Part shown: in pieces, positions 60,204 through 64,000 of the stretch
Layout of the letters: each line of letters begins with the position of its first letter
How positions within the stretch are numbered: position 1 is the stretch's first letter
Assembly (NCBI RefSeq): GCF_963169125.1
Contig: NC_084795.1
Span: forward strand, 278,886,122 to 278,950,121
DNA from: Humulus lupulus
Taxonomy: Eukaryota > Streptophyta > Magnoliopsida > Rosales > Cannabaceae
Length of the DNA stretch: 64,000 nt
Reading direction: 5' to 3'
Position numbers and translations under genes: made by a program
Notes under the pieces: generated by a model
What the model was told of the DNA's origin: nothing
What the model saw: only the letters and a program-made list of their open reading frames with translations
Databases searched by the model: none

Positions 60204-62085
60204 TCAAGTGCATTGATCAGTACACATAAAAGGAGCATAGGATGATGGTATAAGATAAAGGGGAGTTTTCTTATGAACTGTGAGTCCATAAACTTCATCC
60301 ATATCTAATTCCTCACCCAACATTATCTGATCATCATCACCATTATTGGCATTATTAGTAGGGATTTTCCAGTCAAACCAATATAAAAGATTTGATATCA
60401 TATATTGAAGACTAGTAACCCCAAATTCCAAGCCAGGGCATCCTCTTCTTCCAAACCCAAATGGAATCAATTCAAAGTCTTGCCCTAGTTTGAACTCAAT
60501 AGGGTTGTTCTCAAATCTTTCTGGGATGAATTCATCTGGCTTGTCCCATATAGTTGGGTCCCTTTGGATTGCCCATGCATTGATAAAAACCCTAGTGTTT
60601 TCAGGAACATTGTAGCCTCCAAGCTCAGCATTTGACATAGTTTTTCTAGGGACTAAAAGAACAGCTGGTGGATGTAGTCTTAGATTTTCTTTAATGACAC
60701 ATTGTAAGAACTCCATTTGGTTGATATCATTCATATCAATTTTCCCTTTGTTTCCCACCACTCTTCTAATCTCCTCTTGAGCTTTCTTCATTACTCTTGG
60801 ACTTCTAACTAGCTCTGCCATTAACCATTCCAATGCTGTTGATGTAGTATCACTCCCACCCACAAACAAGTCCTGTAATAATTAAAAATAAAATAAAAAG
60901 TAAAATATGAGAAAATATGACATATATATATACACATAAATAATAAAATGTTTGGTAATAATTATATATATATATCAATAATTAATGATAATAAACAATA
61001 TGAATATGTACAGCTACCCCATACAGCACATGATATAATTTAAACTTTATAGTACATAAAAAGGAATCTAATAATTAGCAATTTGATAATATATATTTTC
61101 CATTTTTTAATTCATTGGTTGAAACAATTGGAAATATTATTTATATATATATATATATATGTGTGTAAAAGAGATCTAGAGGTGTAATTACCGTAAGGAT
61201 TGCTTTCATACTATCTTGAGTGAGGTCAAAGTCATCCTTCTGAAGTGCAAGAAGAATGTCTAAAAAATCTTTTGAATGAGATCCAACATCACTGCTTTTG
61301 AGACCAGCCTTGTGTTCTTCAACAACTTGATCATAAAAAGTGTCTAATTCTCTAAAATTTGATTTCAAACGACCTATCAAGCCTCTAACCACATCAATCC
61401 ACCTAGCATATTTAGTAGGGAAGAAATCTTGCACACTAAAGGCCATGAAATCTTCCATAAATCTTCTTGTCAAGTCTCCAAACTTGCTTTGTCCATTTTC
61501 ATCCTCAAATCTCTGGCCAAGAATACACATAGAGACAATATTATTAGATGTCCCAACTAACAATTTGCTAAGATTTAAAGGCTCTCCAACATCTTTATGA
61601 CAAGCTCTACTTATCCTATCAACCAAAAGATTAGTCTCTACCACTCTCACAAACTCAAACTCATGAACCCTTTTGTGGCTCAAAAGCTCCACAACACAAA
61701 TTTTTCTAATTTTTTTCCAATACTCGCCATAAGGAGCAAACCCCGGATCTTGACATCCATAGAGAAGGATGTCGGCCGCGGTGGTTTTAGGGCGGTTAGA
61801 GAAAACAACGTCGTAATTCTTGACAATCTCTTTCACTATTTCTGAAGATGAAACCACTAGGGTTGGAACTTGTCCCATCTTCATTAGCATTAGAGGGCCA
61901 TACTTGTTAGAGAGTGTTTGGAGAGAGCGGTGTGGTAGGGTTCCGAGCTGGTGGAGGTTTCCGATCACCGGTAACCTAGGCGGCGACGGTGGTAAGTTGG
62001 ATTTGGTTTGTGATGATCTAAAACGTTTGAGCAAAAAGATCAAGGAGAGAAAGAAAAGAGGGATGAGGAGTATTGAGTATTGCAT
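60204..62085 (-). CDS. Cytochrome P450, CYP71 family-like, copy 2
   Basis: Exons on the minus strand: 62085-61192 (298 codons) and 60872-60204 (222 codons plus stop), 520 aa, with a 319-bp GT...AG intron at the same position as in copy 1. I chose the ATG at 62085 rather than the upstream in-frame one at 62154. It matches the copy 1 start, begins the membrane anchor, and the upstream one precedes the expected leader. All P450 motifs are intact (hinge, WxxxR, GGSDTT, ExxR, PERF, heme Cys 443). Substitutions relative to copy 1: Q82E, M83I, D97N, N164K, G267V, M298T, K321R, G361N, V400I, V406I. G361N lies inside the ExxR motif and results from two base changes in one codon. Like copy 1 it should be an ER-anchored monooxygenase of unknown substrate. 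Confidence 0.95.
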
Positions 62086-62140
62086 GGTTGTGTTATTGGA
62101 GACTAAATAACTCGTGTATAACTCTTTAGAGGTATACATA

Positions 62141-62150
62141 TATTTATATA
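62141..62150 (-). promoter_or_regulatory. TATA box of P450 copy 2
   Basis: TATATAAATA on the minus strand, 56-65 bp upstream of the ATG at 62085, the same as in copy 1. It argues against use of the upstream in-frame ATG at 62154. Confidence 0.6.
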
Positions 62151-62499
62151 ACAAGTTTTAGTTTCCATTATTCTTATAATTGATATTGAAAGAGTCCAAA
62201 GACAAACCTTGTATTGTGCTTATCTACTATTTTATGTGGACATGAGAAAAATGCCTAATTATTTAACATGGGTCAGATAAGTACACACTGTGTCCTTAAC
62301 TTAATAGAGGATGCTTCTAGCTTCCTTACTAAAAGATGAAAAATATTAAATAATTCCAGCAAAATAGCTATTTAATTAAAGATTCTTTTACCTGGTTAAT
62401 TTTATAATACTTAAGTTTTGGAGTTAAGTCGTATGGTGGGTAGCTAAATATATATCATCTGTAACCACTTCCCACTCAGTTCTATCTGCTGTAAAAAGA

Positions 62500-63340
62500 T
62501 AAATTAAAATACACCATAACCTCTGCCAACCCACTCTTCCAATATATCCACCCAAGTTCTGTCATGTCGTTGCAGTTTATAAATTTGATTATTCTTTTTT
62601 CTAGCACTAGCATGAAAGAACTTAGGTGACGTTTGGTTGGATGAATTGAAAACTGTGGATTAAAAATAAGAATGAAAAAATGAATAAAAACGAAATTGAA
62701 TAAAAAATTAATATGAATAAAATAATTGATATAAAAATTATTAATTTTTTGACAATCTTGCATTAGAATGATTATTCTTTTCATTTTCATATGGAATAAT
62801 CATTTCACTACAATGTTGGAAAAACCATTCTATTCCAATGGCATTACAATACTCTAAAATGCAACCAAACAAAGGAATAGAATGAAAATTGATTCATTTC
62901 CATTTCATTACCCTGAACCAAACATCACCTTACTATTTTGATCACCCTTTTTCAGCCATAATTGTTTGGAACGTTGGTGCCAAAACACTTCTCTCTTTGT
63001 TAAGATTTTGAAGAAAAAAAAAATCTTGCTGCTCCTTATATCTGCTCATAGACACATCATCCCTTCGTCCTTTGAGACGTTTGATCTCCTTTTTACACTG
63101 GGAAATTCTTTCCTTAAAGTTCCCAGTACACTCCTGACCCCACATGGCTCGCTTTTCACTACAACTTTTAATGTTCCCCTCAATATCAAGTTCTCTACTC
63201 AATTCTTAAGTCTCCTGAACAATTTGATGGCACATGGGCGCTCTCTAAGCCATGCGTTTTCAAATTGGAAATGCTTTACAGAAAGAACACCAATCATAAA
63301 ATTAGGCTTCAAAAGTAATGGACAATGGTGAGAGAAGATG
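62500..63340 (-). pseudogene. LINE (non-LTR retrotransposon) fragment, interrupted by a MITE
   Basis: The minus strand shows, in order but in shifted frames: HFQFENAWLRERPC (about 63285), a Lys-rich linker, REVFWHQRSKQLWLKKGDQN (about 62940-63000) and, beyond the MITE, KFFHASARKKNNQIYKLQR and TWVDILEEW (about 62500-62621). This is the region between endonuclease and reverse transcriptase of plant L1-type LINEs. Frameshifts and stops make it a relic; the catalytic RT is absent. Shorter pieces of the same relic flank P450 copy 1 (28715-28815, 56386-56480). Confidence 0.75.
62625..62929. mobile_element. Tourist-like MITE
   Basis: 305 bp with terminal inverted repeats (ggtgacgtttggtt and, inverted, ggtgatgtttggtt) and a 3-bp duplication tta (62622-62624, 62930-62932). 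These are traits of PIF/Harbinger-derived MITEs. It splits the LINE frame between DQNSK and FFHAS. Confidence 0.8.
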
Positions 63341-64000
63341 ATACGGTAATTAGTGTTGACGAGTGAAATTGTCAATCAAACGTGCACAAACTTCTAGCCC
63401 TAGGCGGTGGCAGATTTATAATATTCATAACTTGGGTGGTCAAAGGTCAAACTTTGATATTTGTTGGAAAATAGTTCTTATAAATGATCATTTAATTTAT
63501 ATTAAATCGTACCATAATAATAAGTCAAAATAATGGAATAACTTCTATAATTATATATAAAATTATTAATGATAAAAGTATGATCATTTATCATTTTATA
63601 TAGAACAATAATATCTCTACAGTTATGTAGTCACCAAATAGTTGAATTTAATATGTCATAAAGCATCAAAATAATACTTAGCATCCATCATTCCTCATTC
63701 CTAACTATTTCATAGCTAATTGAGAGATACAAACCATAAGGTTCTAAATCGAATACATAAACAGTGTTCAAAAGATAGGACTAAGGCAATAAATAGAACT
63801 AGGCTAAAACACATTGGCTCCACCAATAATTCACATTCCACTTTCGCATCACTGAGTTCCTAGAATGAGAGAGATATAGGGGTGAGCTTATAAAGCCCAG
63901 TAGGAAAACAACTAATATCATAGGACCCAAAAATTTTAATAAAACTCCTGCATAGTTAGCTTTGAAAACAAAAATATAGAATCATGTACAAACCAAAATA
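63341..64000. other. Right-edge spacer, no gene seen
   Basis: AT-rich sequence with no supported coding frame, RNA gene or recognised repeat. Confidence 0.5.

Overview
The window looks like intergenic and gene-border DNA of a flowering plant, most likely a eudicot with a repeat-rich genome. The signs are spliced CYP71-clan P450 genes, plant-type Ty3/gypsy elements (Tat and Athila lineages), a Cassandra element carrying a 5S-derived promoter, and PIF/Harbinger, hAT and LINE relics. The background is AT-rich. I cannot name the species. The only genes that look like functional host genes are two nearly identical cytochrome P450s on the minus strand (26518-28335 and 60204-62085). Almost everything else is transposon.

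Layout. 1-6808: 3' part of a Tat-lineage element on the plus strand, with a tandem-repeat array, a decayed antisense extra gene, a polypurine tract and a 3' LTR that carries a solo Cassandra LTR. 6812-9848: relic of a PIF/Harbinger element split by a solo LTR. 9849-16111: LTR fragments, a second solo LTR of the same family, and the 3' end of a Copia-type element. 16112-23744: Athila-type element A (plus strand) with an unbroken 1771-codon gag-pol but both ends lost. 23745-25367: Tat-like LTR and a small hAT-like element. 26518-28335: P450 copy 1. 29288-52024: a complete Tat/Retand-like element (minus strand, TSD ctagt). Inside its gag sits a complete, very young Athila element B (39302-50434, minus strand, TSD acccc, 2011-bp LTRs). 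52030-60110: AT-rich sequence, an Athila-like solo LTR and flank repeats. 60204-62085: P450 copy 2. 62500-63340: LINE fragment holding a Tourist-like MITE.

How it fits together. Flank comparison suggests an ancestral tandem duplication of a roughly 5-kb unit: downstream flank, P450, then upstream flank with a LINE and a MITE. Unit 2 (58486-63340) is nearly continuous. Unit 1 appears to be broken twice, by about 14.7 kb between its downstream flank (11240-11725) and the gene, and by about 27.3 kb inside its MITE (28905 to 56197).

Other notable signals are two Tat elements whose antisense extra genes each have their own TATA box and intron-like structure, a row of seven stem-loops with compensating base changes in the Athila B leader, and second polypurine tracts inside both complete elements. 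All calls come from reading by eye; no database search was run.
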